Shown: piece by piece, positions 1 to 13,700 of the stretch
Layout: each line of letters starts with the position of its first letter
Numbering within the stretch: position 1 is the stretch's first letter
From: Sipunculus nudus
Taxonomy: Eukaryota; Annelida; Sipuncula; Golfingiida; Sipunculidae
Assembly (NCBI GenBank): GCA_026874595.1
Contig: CM049309.1
Span: 15,400,576 to 15,464,575 of the forward strand
Direction of reading: 5' to 3'
DNA: 64,000 nucleotides
Notes under the pieces: generated by a model
What the model saw: only the letters and a program-made list of their open reading frames with translations
Told to the model about the DNA's origin: nothing
Database searches by the model: none
Made by a program: the position numbers and the translations under genes

Positions 1-190
1 ACTTGTTTATATAATAGATTGTATCTATTAAATAAACAAGTACCGGCAAACGATATAACATGGTTTAAAGCTCATTAAACGGTAGGGGATTGTTGTTTAG
101 GTAAATTGAACACTATTTAAACCAACATCAACACAAATAGCGATTCAAGCGCCTGTGGTGATAGCCCCCTTCACTGGCTTTAGTCTTGTC

Positions 191-790
191 ATTATATTCC
201 GTTCCAGTACCTGTCCACCTGTTTTTTCGCAAATATTTATTTGTGAACCGAAGAAAGAGGAAAAAGCATAGTTAACTATTATGGAAATAATAGCCTACCT
301 TGTGTAATTTTCCTGTAAACAATTTAAAACCATTTTATGAGTAACTAGTCTATTCTTTAGCAACATCTTGCCACTTATCTGTTAAATGGGCATATCAGGG
401 GATAGTGATGACGTCATAATAGCTTTGACGTACTGAAGAGGCACCAACATTCACGGAACCAATGATCAAGAGCTGCCGACCCCTGTTTACAGCGATACTT
501 GTGTTCTCCGCGTGCACGCGCTTCACTGTTACGTCACATTACTTTTTATCCATATCCAAGGAGGATAAACAATGGCCGCATATTAGGGACGCCATGAACC
601 ACAGATATATTTGAGACATGTCAACCAGGCCGTGAAGTAAATAATATTTATATTGTGAGTAGGTAAGGTACCAAAAATTACGCTTTTGCCTCTTTAAGTC
701 AATGGTGCAAATTTTGTTTGCCAAATTTGTCTTATGTAGAGATAATCGCAAAAAAGCAGGTGGACAGGGGTACAGGAACGGACTATAATT
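191..790. mobile_element. MITE-like element with terminal inverted repeats
   Basis: The left arm (191-235) and right arm (742-790) are inverted copies over about 45 bases with few mismatches. Both contain the block TGTCCACCTG or its complement next to a run of T or A. The 600-bp interior has no credible coding region. Its CRE-like TGACGTCA (409-416) may be chance. No clear target duplication was found. Confidence 0.7.
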
Positions 791-956
791 AACCCCGGGG
801 GAAGCTTGGCTCGAGTATAGAATCAGGCCTACATTTTTCCAAGATGGGTTTAAACCGACTGGACCATCTCATATTAGTAGTAATCAACATAAGCCATGAC
901 ATGCCTGATGATATGACATCGACATGCCTCATACTTGCTGCTAGCTCAATTTAATC

Positions 957-3050
957 GGCCCTGGCATATATTGAGTCCAATAGCCATACAGTGAGAGTTT
1001 CCACAATATAAGCTATGGAAGATGCAACGGATCCATTGCATCTTCTTTAACGGCCTGTTTACTGCCAAACAACAAGCCACAGGATTACACCATTTTAACG
1101 CCAATAAGTATGTTTTTCATGGTTTCGATAGCAACTAAAATTAAACTTTGATCATCATTTTTAAACATTTACTGACCTTTTTACCAGAGGCATGCAGGGT
1201 TGGCAAGTTTTAGGCAGGAAGGTTTTAACCATAGGTTTTAAACTGGTTAAAACTGCCCCGCCTAAAACAGGTTTTGGGCAGGTTTTAGGCACCAAAAGTG
1301 CCTAAAACCTATATTTGTTTAAATTTTTGACTTAAAGGTCTATAAAACTACCAAACTGGCTGGGGTGATGCAGTCACAAAGCTTTGCGGGGCTTCTGGAA
1401 GGTTTCAGGTATTACAAGTAATGCATGATTTCCCGTTGGCTGGCATCACACAGTCTTCAAAGAGCCTGTATAGGTTTCTTGAGCATGAGACCATGTTTGT
1501 GTGGCACATAGTTTCATTGGCCAATGTAAAGTTATTATCAGGACCCTTTGGGTTTCTTATGAGTGCCCTGCTACCTAGAATTATGTAACAGAGCCTCCAA
1601 TATACCTCTTGTAACTTAGTGTAAGGTAGGGTATCAGAGGGGGGGGGCATGCTTGATTAGACAGGTTAATTACTATTTATCAGGGTGATGGGGTTATAAG
1701 ACCCAATGGTCAAGTCCTACTAGGCTACTACTGTGTACTAGTAGATGTTCATGTGAACTTTTATACATGACGAGGATGATGCCATGAAAGCCATTGCCCT
1801 GAAAACTGTTCTTGAGTCAAACATTTTACAGAGTATTGTAGTCAGGGCCCCTGACCATGACATGTGGGTTTCTCAGGCCTTTAGGTTGAACATGGCCCAA
1901 AAATGATAATGAATATTCTGTGGTTTGCAACATATTCACTGCAATATATTTTAGCATTTTTCAGTTTTATACAAATTATAGTGTTTCATGAGGATTCATT
2001 TTCACAATCTTATCATACAGTTAACAGAGCATTTCCATCATTATATAGACAATAAATATGTGCACAAAATCTAAAAATTTGACAATGGATGACCTAGCTA
2101 AGGAAATAAACAATTAGTGGAAATTCTTGTTCATTATCAGATAATGTAAAAGATATTAATCATATTATCATATTTTAGTTTATGGCTAGCATAAAAAATT
2201 TTTATTTTTATAAAATCAATCTTTTGCTTTTTGCCATTTGAAGCTACAGGCATTCAAAACATACATGTTATGTTAGCGAGACTACAGTATAAAGCACTAT
2301 TCATCAGTGTAAATGGAACAACTTTTTTGAATTGGGGAAAAACTTCTTTTGCATATCACAAAATGTAATCCCTTATGATCAAAAAGCCAATCAAAGAATC
2401 TGATTATAAGCTCACAGTTTTAGCATTCATTTATAAATTGGCAGTAATGGAGGTGGGAGACCTTAGAACATGATTTTGGTATACAAGCTAAAACTGTCAT
2501 TTGGAAAACCTGAAGTAGTGTAGTATTCATTTGTTGCTTTTGTTTGTATCATGGTTTATTTTTTTAGTTTGAATAAAATGTTCCTCACTTTTAATTTGTT
2601 GAGCATATTTCTGTAATGCATTTAGCTGTGTAACAATAAACATGGTTAAACTGCAAGTCATAGGTGAGGGTAATAAAGGTTTTAGGCAGTTAAAGGCAGT
2701 TTTAGGCAGGTTATAACCTATTTTAGGCAGTTAAAGGCAGGTTTTAGGCTCTGCCCTGCCGAAAACAGGTTTTGGGCAGCCTAAAACCCAACCCTGGAGG
2801 CATGTCAGCAGAGAAGAACAGTCGAATGGATGCACTTGAAGACCTCACTGGGAGCCTTGCTAACTCGAGTGATTGAAAGCTAAAAGTTTGTTACCCTGTC
2901 AAGGGGCCCAACTCTGAAGAGTGACGTGCTGGCACGGGGTAATAAACATCTATTGACCTGGTTACAAGGGCATTGGATGGTGTGTAGTCTGAGGCTTATA
3001 TTGTAGAAACTCTCACTGTATAGCTATCGGACTTGATATATGGCAGGGCC
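957..3050. mobile_element. Older inverted-repeat element interrupted by a hAT insertion
   Basis: Arms 957-1014 and 2993-3050 are inverted copies over about 58 bases, both holding ATACAGTGAGAGTTT or its complement. Weaker similarity extends outward to about 930 and 3085. Without the hAT insertion inside it the element would be roughly 0.5 kb, a normal MITE size. The true ends and target duplication are unclear. Confidence 0.65.
1195..2796. mobile_element. Non-autonomous hAT-type DNA transposon with intact ends
   Basis: The ends start CAGGGTTGG on both strands, followed by GTTTTAGGC repeats. Subterminal arrays of TTTTAGGCAGG-like units fill about 1195-1340 and 2660-2796. The element is flanked by a perfect 8-bp duplication gaggcatg at 1187-1194 and 2797-2804, the size typical of hAT transposases. 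The 1.6-kb interior has no transposase-like ORF, so it would need a transposase supplied in trans. The intact duplication suggests a fairly recent insertion. Confidence 0.87.
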
Positions 3051-4748
3051 TAATAATATTGAGTTCGATTAAATCGGGCTAACTTGCTGCAGTCTTGCAG
3101 CGCTGACATATTAAGTAAACACTGATCAAGCCCTTCAGCTTCTGGCGGGGAGAGTCTATACTATCCAAGGTTGTACGGATTCGTACAAACCCTAAGATAT
3201 ATATATATGCCTTTTGTAACGTGAGGACACCAGTTAAACCCGACATATTATTATTGTTACAGATGCTTGGACTCCGTTGGGACCAAAACTTTTGCTAAAT
3301 GATCAGTATATAATAAAGTATGGGCACTTACTCTGAATGAAGTCATATATTACTTCATCTCCATCAGGCCGCTGGAGCCTTCAAGTTGGAACAGCCAATA
3401 GGAAATTAGCATCATTGACAACACGCGATGTATGATGGGAAGGATGCTTATGAAAATAAGGTCTATCCTAGTGCACGGCACTGGAATTCCTCCCTGAATT
3501 CCTCTTTTGCATATATTGCCCACCTAATTTGCATGGGATTCCTTTTCCGGTGGTGTCCTGTTGCGCATGCAACAACTGAACCCCGGCAGTTCAAAGGTTA
3601 AAAAACAACATTTACAGGCGCACATAAAGGTGATATATCAATTTAATTTGATACATAATAAGTTTACTTCTATATATAAATACAAGATTGCTTCTCTATC
3701 TCACAACAAGCAGTGGTTTTTCATGTTACAGGTCCCTCCATGTACTGCAGGGTGAGCTCTCACTGCCAGACGGTCGGACACCATATCACATAAATGGAGT
3801 CTGTACGTGGCGGACTAGCCTCATACCTTTCCATTACACAAATCCTAAACATCATAACATCTGTCCTTAACCTTGTCCATGTAGACTAGATTCGATACTT
3901 GCTCTGTAAGCTTTACCTGTGAGGGTTAACACTGTATCTTGAGCACATACAAAATAAATAGTTTTATACTGTAGTGTGCACCTTAAAAGTTGATAACTCA
4001 CTGAGGGTTTTTTGGGGTGGTGCATGCACAAAAAAAAAATGAATTGATCAGGTTCTGGGTCCGTGACCCATAAAATAAAACTGAGTGCTTCATGCAAAGG
4101 GTTTTGACTTCCAGTGGAGCATTTTTTATCTGCTTCCTGTGACAGCGGTCTGACCTGTACATTCTAATCATACAACTTGCAGTTTTATATACATATGATG
4201 TAAACCAAACAGTTTCAGGCACACAAACTTGTTGATTCTTAAGCTAATTTGATTACTCAAGTTTGTTCTTACACAAGTTTTTAAGTACCTACCATTTGCT
4301 CTCCAGTGTAGTTTGTTGTATTCCTCACTCGCTAACACTCTGACCACCTTAACTTGAGGAAAACATCGTGTAAATGAGGTGAAAATGAGGTGCCCTGCTA
4401 AAACAAGAGAAAGAGGCTAAAGAACTTTTTTGAATAGTGTCAACCTGTAATTGACTTTTAATGAAAACAGAAACCAAAAAGAAGAAAGTAATGACCCCTG
4501 GTGGAGAACCAAAACAATATTACATTTTTAGATGGTGCCTGAGACCAACTGCCACACATGTATTATAAACTTCTTATCTAAGACCTGAAAATTCTCAATA
4601 TATCCTGATTATTCTTTAAATGTATACATAGGTTTTCAGTGGGAATGCTGGTGAGCTCTTATATATATTTTATTTCTGTTCAATTGATAGTCTGTGTATG
4701 ATTCCACTTTATCTTCAGATCAGTAACTGCAGCACTAGTTAATACAAG
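3051..4748 (+). promoter_or_regulatory. WASHC5 upstream region and presumed 5'UTR
   Basis: A CCAAT box lies near 3394 (cagCCAATagg), and TTGCGCATGCAAC near 3562 resembles an NRF-1 site, so a TATA-less promoter around 3380-3570 is possible. A pyrimidine tract and AG at 4717-4718 form an acceptor, so the first coding exon probably starts at 4719 with 30 untranslated bases. The upstream leader exon and start point cannot be placed from sequence alone. I see no repeat or coding region here. Confidence 0.3.
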
Positions 4749-7700
4749 ATGGTAGACTTCTTGGCAGAAGACAATTTGTGTGGACAGACTGTTTTGCGTT
4801 TGGTCTCACGAGGCAATGCAATCCTAGCAGAGCTGCTACGTCTGTCTGACTTCATTCCACCAGTGTTTAAACTTGAGAATAAAGAAGAAGCACTGAAATA
4901 TGGAGAACTCATTGCAGACTTCAGCTACTTCAAGAGCACAGAATATTTTGAAAACAAAATAGTCACAAAGCAGGTAATGCCTGTATTTTTACTTGTAATA
5001 AAGGGATTTATTTAGGAAGTAATATTGTTCCTTGAAAATTTTAAATTTTTATTTCAATTGCACATTTTCCTCTCAATGCATCTAGTATTGAAACTTTGAA
5101 TTATATAGAGGGGAGATGAGAAATGTACATAACGTATTTTTCTGCAGGAATGTTGCACAGAATTTCATTTAAACAAGCATTCATTTATACAAACAGCATA
5201 CAGTGTGCAAGCGAGCTGTGTATTCAGACCTTTTACTGTGTATGAAGCAAATTATACTTTTTAAATTGTGGTATAGAACTGAGGTTTCAATAATCATTTA
5301 AAAGGATCATTTAGACTATCTAAACCCTGCATCAATCAGGTTTAGGCTAAACAAGAGTAAAAAGGTAAATCTTTGTTCTTAACAGTATATTTTTGTCACT
5401 CATGATGTCAGCATCACAGTACTAAAATATCTCTAAAAATGCAGGTTTTCATGCAGGCTGCTAAATGATCCTTCTTTTCCTTCCTTTCTGATCTCATTGC
5501 TATTTTTCCTACTTTTTCTTGAAAAGTTCTTCCTTCTCTTACTTTTCTCTACTATTTACTTTTGTACTATAAAATTCAGTGAGAAAAGCTGTCAATTTAA
5601 TACTGTGATTTTTAAAAAAATTATAAGTTAACTATTATGTCTGATTTTTGTTAGCACACCATGACTGCAGAACTACAGTTACAAACTGGGCACCACCTAA
5701 AAGTTGTCACATATGTTCTCAGTGATAAAACTATTTTGATTCCACATTCTTTTATCAAGAATGAGCATGAATAATGTCATTATATATGTGCTTTCAGTCT
5801 ACTACTTTCCTTCTACATTCTGTATTTCCAATCCTACTTTGTCCTGCTTTTTCAGGCTTGACTGACTTTTCACGTCATTTTGAATTTATAAATTCCATGA
5901 AGAATCTTATGCTCCACAAGATTTGTGTCCACACCCACCACCAGATGGAGCTAGTGTGGCTATTTTCTTTTTAAAGGGACTGTTTTGCAGGGTCTGGAGG
6001 ACCTAGATGAAGAATTCAAAGACAACCACCTGGAGATCCTAACAAGGTTCTACCTGGCGTTTGAGAGTGTACACAAATATGTCACAGATCTCAACAGGTA
6101 AAGTTTGTAATTTCTGCAAGAGCCACAAAATATGTGAAGAAACAATGTAAACATTCTTTTAAATGTTCTTTTGAATGTTTTAAACATTAATTTTTGCAGT
6201 ATTTTAAGTGTAATACCTCTGACTTTTTAATTATATAATTTATATATCAGAATATCAAATTATTTATATGACAGAACATATTATGGTATACCTACTGTCC
6301 CTCCGTCCATTAACCTTTAATTGTCGCCATAACTTTCCAGGGCTTCCAAGGATTTTCACAAAACTCAATATAACTACTTACCAATTGATCTCATTTAGAT
6401 TATAGTCTCAGTTATAGGCAAAATACACTGATATTTAATGAGGTCAGAGGTCATGAGGATACTTAGTTGTGTCGCCAGGATAACTTATTAAGAATATGAT
6501 GGACTTTGAAGAAACTAAACAGAAATATTAACCAGTATAATATCTCGCCTGAGTTCTATTCCTGTCAAAATCCATGCATATTTAATGAGGTCAGTGGTCA
6601 TCAGACTTTGGTGGCGCCATGATGACTTACCAAAAATCTGATAGATATTCATGAAACTCATTATAAATATTTTCCAATACAGTTTCTCACCTGAGTTTAA
6701 TTCTAGGCAAAATTCACTCATATTAAATGAGGTCACAAGACGAAAAGGGCATATCATGCCTGTTTGCCGTGCTCTTGTTTATTTTCATGATGCAGAATCA
6801 TATCCTCAGTTTATATGTAATTTTTTCAGGTTTCTTGAAGACCTTGATGAGGGAGTGTACATCCAGCAGACTCTGGAGTCTGTCCTGTTAAACGAAGATG
6901 GAAAACAGCTTATGGTAAATAACGGTTCATTATAGAATAGTGTACGCCAGAAAATCCATGTCATTTAAAGATACATATCAGGTATTTTAAATATAAATGG
7001 ATTATAGTGTTTTCTACTTAATTAAATATGGTATTTTCTAATATTTCATTCTTAAACCTTTTGCTTACTCCTGTATAAAGTGGAATAAAACTTGCATCGG
7101 ATGCAATCGATGGCCCTAAACCTAAACAAGGCACACACACCACCTGGCAGCAGTGCCACACAACTTCCATTCAAGCTTCAAATTACTTTTTCTTCTATAT
7201 TTTTTTCTTTCATATTTTTTCTCCTTGTTTGTGAGTTGTCATGCATGTGCCAGATCAGACCTAGTTATGCAGTCTTGCTAAACAGACATGTAGAAGGCAT
7301 ACTTAGTATTACAAAATGGTTATACTAATAGTAATACATTCCTTCAATTTCCCACTTTTCATCAATGAAAATATGCCATTTACTAGGCAAACTTTATTTT
7401 AAAGCACCTTGAAGAAGATTTAAGTATGAGTAGTTCTCTTTATGATTATGGCGTGTAATTAATGTAACAAACTGCTTTAAACCACACAATTTCAGATCCA
7501 AAAAGACTGACTTCTTGTAGACTAGTAACCCACACATAATGCAAAGGTTACTGTTCTTAACTTCTGGGAGGTGGTGCAGTCGTTTCCCTGGACAGAAACA
7601 CAATATGACTTATGGTAACTAACAGTGTGGCAGCATGTGAGGGCCCTTGTAATGGTGTGGCAGGAGCTCAGATGTCACATTGTACCGTTAATTATTCCAT

Positions 7701-10700
7701 CTATGATTAAAACCGAGCTGGAGTATAAATTTCATGAAGGTGTCGTTGAAAAAGTCATCAATAGGTGCCCTCTTGTGAATGCATAATAAAACTTAGGGGT
7801 GGCAGAAACTCACACACGTGCACTCACAATGGTGGGGCATGAAGGGCAGCCTTAATGTCATATATAATAACTGTTGAAGAAATTAAACTTTCACATTTGC
7901 TTGTACCATAATCACAGCACTCATGTTATTCAGAGTGAGGCTCTCTACCTGTACGGAGTTATGTTGATGGTGATCGACCAGAACATCGATGGAGCGGCTC
8001 GTGAGAGGATTCTTGTCTCATATTACAGATACTGGTGAGTATCAGTGTAATTATATGTATCTATTGTACTGAAAACTGTACAAGATAAAATTGTCAAATT
8101 TTTGTGCATTTTGAATGTTGCCCTTGGTTTGGAAGTCAGAACATTTTTATTGATATAATAATTTCACATATTAATGTCTCCCCCCTCCAGGGGAGACATG
8201 TTGTTTCAAGTGCCATCATCTCTCATCAGTCATTGTATCCGCCAAAACAGAGTTTTGCGGATACTATGTTTTCAGCTGCACGCCTTCGCCGCGTAGGTGC
8301 CCGGAGAACTCCTCTGTAACCGCTGGGCGGAATTTTATGAAACCCGGGATTATGATCGGGTCACATGTGAACTGCTGCGCCCCGATTTTGTTTTGACCTC
8401 TGACCTTTCCTCTGCGCTCTGCGTCCGTTTGTGCATCTGTTTCCACACATAAACCCACATATCTCGGGAACCGTTTGACCGATCAGGAAAATTTTTTTGC
8501 ACAAATGTAGCCCTTGGAGAGCTTGATAACATACACAAAAAATGGTGGCGCCACCTGCAACAATGTTTGCACAGTGTCCATCTGTTCGTCTGCCTCGGGT
8601 TAAAATCACTCATATCTTTGCAGTGACTAGACTAATTCACCTGAAATTCGGCATGCGTAAACATCCTGGATAGCTTTTCTGATTTTATGACAGGTGGTGC
8701 CACCTACATTCACGTTTACGCTGCAGACATCCAAGCTCATATCTCGGGAACTGTTTGACCGATCAGGAAAATTTTTTTCACAAATGTAGCCCTCGGAGAG
8801 CTTTATAACATACACAAAAAATGGTGGCGCCACCTGCAACCATGTTTGCACAGTGTCCATCTGTTCATCTGCCTTGGGTTAAAATCACTCATATCTCTGC
8901 AGTGACTTGACTAATTCACCTGAAATTCGGCATGCGTATACATCCTGGATAGCTTTTCTGATTTTATGACAGGTGGCGCCACCTGCATTCACGTTTACGC
9001 TGCAGACATCCAAGCTTATATCTCGGGAACCGTTTGACCGATTGGGCCAAAATTTTGCATGTGTATAGATCTCACATAGCTCTTTATCATACGCATAACT
9101 GGTGGCGTCACCTGCAGCCATTTTTGCACAGCTCCTGTCTGTTTGTCTGCCATGGGATAAAATCACTCGTATCTCAGCAGTGGTTTGACATATCTGCCTA
9201 AAATTTTGCAGGTTTATACATCCCTGACGGCTTTCTGGATTTTGTGGTAGGGGGGGGCAACCTACATACACAATTTGGCTGCAGACATCCATGCTAATAT
9301 GCAACACTCTATTTCCCCTTGCCACTCAATCCATGCCTCACTTCACCCGTTCCACTCTGATTTAGGCGGATACACGTACACGACTACCCGTATTCTAGTT
9401 GTTAATGTGATAACTTTTGAAGGGGCTCCTATCTTTTCCTTAAATTTTAAAGAAAAATTATTTCTACCAAACTTTTGCACTGGTTCAAAAACAGATGCTT
9501 TTACCTTGATCTTTAAGGTCAGATATGCTGAAATTAAAATTTTTGTGATCCCTATATCTTTTGAAGTATTGGAAATTTTGTCCTCACATTTGACACAAAT
9601 CTTGTTTCAACCAATTTCCTTGACAATTTTCAAAAACTTGTGTGGCTTTTGATAATCCAGCATTTGGCATGTTCCTTGAGGACGGATTTCTCCCCATTAA
9701 ATTATTAGGTCTTTATCAGGCAATTTGTGTAATCTGTCTCGATCCTCATTGTCAAGAACCAACCTCCTTATTTATGATTAACGGTATCCACATAAAATGG
9801 CACACCTCAGCGACCTCCTGGCCATTTAACATCAGAGAGCTCACTGCTGGTCATGCATCAGTGGTTGTGGACAAGTTGCCAATTAGCCGTGACATAATGA
9901 TTGTTTGGTCGGCTGCCCTGGCCCGTCATACATGAAATATGTATTCGTCCCCCTCCTGTGTCAATGCCTGACATTGCTGAGCTATCAAGCTTTGTGGCTA
10001 AGCTGCAAATTAAAAACACCTTTACAAGGGAAGAATGTCTTGACGTATATACTGCAGATCCCACAGATGACATGGACCTTTTGGATCTTCTGTCGGCCAG
10101 GAAAAAAAGAAGGTCATGATGATCACATGACCTGAACTCAAATGAAAAGCAGCTGTCTACAGTTAAATTCGCAAGATAGGGTCAGTAATGAGTTGCATAG
10201 AGACATAACACCAGGATTTTGCCCAGGGCCTTTTTGTTTTTACTAAGTGACATATTTGTTAGACTTAATGCAGCCAATGTTGGTAAACAAGCAGTGCACA
10301 CTGAACAAGTTCTTCAGTGTTGTGTAACTCAGTTTCTCTTAACCCTGTGTGAACCACTTAATGAATGTCTATATGGACATCATATCAACATAATGTTTCC
10401 TGTAATTTACATGATATTATGTTGCTATATTCAGGCGGAACTTGTTGTTGAATAAAGTATGTTTTGCACAGTTTGATCATGGCTTTAATTTTCTTAATTT
10501 TTAGCTCAGCTGACTATAAGTCATCTGAGCTATAGTCGTGGTCCTTTGTCCGTCGTCCAGCCGTCCGGCCGATAACAGGGCACGTTTTAAAACTGTTGTA
10601 CCTACGAATCCAAAATTCTGCATACCATTAGATGTCCCCAAAATCTCCGACCATACCAAAAATTGGGTCATTAGAACTTTGTTCCTTCGAGATATTAAGG

Positions 10701-13700
10701 AAAAACCTCCGTTTTCCATAAAAAAGCCATTGTTACACTTCAAGGCTGCCTAATATCAAAACCACTTATCTGTTTTTGATCAGATTTAGTATTCATATTC
10801 TTCCATACATTTTCTGTGCACATACCAAAAATTAGGTCAGTATTGGGTATTATTTTGAAGTTATAGGCCCAAATATAATGCAATTTTTTAAAAATCAGGA
10901 AATATTTGCTCACTTAACATGAGAATTGCTGAAGCTGGAGACTTTTTTTCAGGAATAAAACTTTATTTAATTAAGATTCAATTGTTTACCCAAAATTAGA
11001 TCTGAATTTTGCAAATTGTTCAAGTTATTAGCATAAATAAAAAATCAATACTTTAAATTTTGTCCAAATTTAGCAGTGGCACGTTTTTTCCCTGTAAGTA
11101 CTGTTGATTTTATTTTCACAGCATATATACATAAGGATTTAATCTTTCAAAATCTGAAATTTCAAAGAAATTGTTTGAAAAGAGTAGCTTTTATTCAAGT
11201 TTTCATACACCATGTCAAGTGTTGTTTACATCTGGCCCACCTAGTAGTACAGCCTTCACTTGCATTATGTAACCCACCCCAGGCAGCTTGCATTGGCCCA
11301 GCTTGGCCACTACGAGCAGGTTTTCCCTCTGCCCTGCACTCACCCCCCCCCCCAGCTGGTGCATAAACTAGATGAATGTTATAATTTTCTGTATTTTATT
11401 TTATTCTTGGACATGCTACATTTTAGATTTTGTATTGTACCACCAGGGTTACAATGATAAAAGTGCACATTTAATTGTGTCCACAAAGTGATGTATTGCT
11501 ATGAAAGTGTGGATGTTCATCAGATAAATAATGCTTTACTTCAGAAGAGTAAAACTTCACCAGGTGTGAAATTGACTATTAATTCCAGTAATTAATTATA
11601 GCTGAGATTGTAATTAGCCTAATGATATTGTTTGTCCCTCATTCAACCAACAGTGTGTATACTTAATTTGAAAAGATGTTTTTATTTTATCAAATGTACT
11701 GAATCTTTTATTTAATTTCGGTGAATAAAATTAAGCATGTACTGAAAACTCCAATGTGCAAAACTTTTTAATAGGGATTCAAGGAATAATTTTGTAGATG
11801 CCATGTTGTTATATATAAACTTAAATGCATTATTATCTTGAAAGTGAAATGAAGGTATTAGTCCATTCTGTCCACTTGCCTGTCCATCTGCAAATTTTTC
11901 ATATGCATCACAGTATCTCAAAACTTTTACTGTTTTTCTTCATGACAGTCTTGTCAGAGTATTATTTTGCAATCATATATTGAGAACTTTACTATAACCA
12001 AGTAGGAGGGCCCTTTCCTCTTAGCTTCTTATATGCTTATATAAATAAAAAACATTACAATAGAATATTTTTCATATTTTGCATTTGCAAAACTTTCAAA
12101 CTTAAGCTGGTTGTCTTGATCCATGGGTCCTTGTTTATATTCTGGATTCTCAACATCATTGTTTGGCTAAAACTTAATAAATACCAGACATGGTGCGAAT
12201 ACTTGGCAAATGTATATGAATATGAATATGAATATGAATATGTACTCCATTATAAAATTTCTTGCATAAGAATGGGAATTCAGGTAAAAATGAAAGTATT
12301 TGAATACCAGTGCAAATACTTTCAAAATGTATAATTCATGAATGCATTCATGAATATATTCTATAATATTATTTTAATAATCATTTCAGTTATATTTTAT
12401 TAAAAAAATCATATGATTCTCTTATTATTTTTAATAAAAATTATATTTGGCACAATATTTGTTATTAAATTTTAATAAATAGTTAAACTCTTTATCTTAT
12501 ATGTGCTGCTTATCAGTTATATGGCCAAGCCAAAATCTGTATGACAGTGGCACTCCATTTGTTAATAAAATAAATGAAATCAATCTCTTCCCTGTCTCCA
12601 AAGAAACTATCAAAATCATACATAAGCTTAACACTAACAACTCATAATACAGCTGATATTTATTTCCACACAAAACCAGCATGTGCCTCATTTCAAAATC
12701 ATATTTTTTTATCTTATATAACAGCTGAGCGCCGTGACCCATAGGTCCCTTGTTTATTGTATGTTTCTTTTCAATGATATGATATAAATTATTTTTTTGT
12801 TTATTTCACAGCAAGGGTTGGTCTCCCTTAGGTAGTGTATTTTGTGTGAATAGTCATTGATATGTATTCCAGCAAACTGCTTAATCTGGCAAAATTCTTA
12901 ATCCCTGATAGTGCCAGATTAAAGGGGTTCAACTGTACCTTTACTTTTCAGATAGTGCATATTTTTCCCCTTACATTTTGGGATGGCCAATCGGGCCATC
13001 AGAATTTGTTACAATACAAGGAAACATCTGCTTACATTTCACATGTGTATGCTTACAAAATATGACTCATTCAATGAATTCTGTACCACAAAAGCACCAT
13101 TTTTCATGCAATTTGCCTTGAAACATTTTTTATCCAACAGATGGACTACGTTTCCCTCTACACTACATTTATACCTATGCCACTGGTTTATACAGAAGCC
13201 ACAGTGCATTGTGGGGCTAAGATTTCTATCTCCACAAACCCTAACCAGCAGAGTCATACACTTTTTTTGTCTGAATTTGCACAGTGTGTTTTCCTAAAGT
13301 GTTGGTTTGGCTATAACAGCTCTGGAAGATAATTACCACATTTGTTGGGTGTGCCTCTAAATTAAATAAAGGTAAGCTTTAGTGCAATTTATAAAAATAA
13401 TCATGGAAAAAAAAAACACAGATGGACAGGGGTAGTGGCATGGAGTGAATTGATGTTTACATTACTTCGACTCATTTTGATTAACAGTGCAGCCAAGACC
13501 AGTGTGGATTCTAACATTGATGATGTCTGTAAGCTGCTGAGAAGTACAGGGTTTTCTTCATCTCCAGGAGCCAAAAGACCACCAGGATATCCAGAGTCAT
13601 TCTTCAGGTAGGTCATACCCACCAGAGTAAAGGATATTCTTTTATTAGGCATATAAGGTAGACATGAAATGCAGTGATCTCTCTACAAAATTTGAAAATG

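Noticed and set aside
1405-1650. 81-residue minus-strand frame as hAT transposase
   Set aside because: No hAT dimerisation or catalytic features are visible and it is far too short.
8885-9325. 146-residue minus-strand open frame
   Set aside because: It lies in 280-bp tandem repeat units; the peptide repeats itself with the units and has no family features.
9275-10135. Several overlapping open frames as a hidden gene in intron 4
   Set aside because: Frames overlap on both strands without splice-consistent extension, and parts match dispersed repeats.
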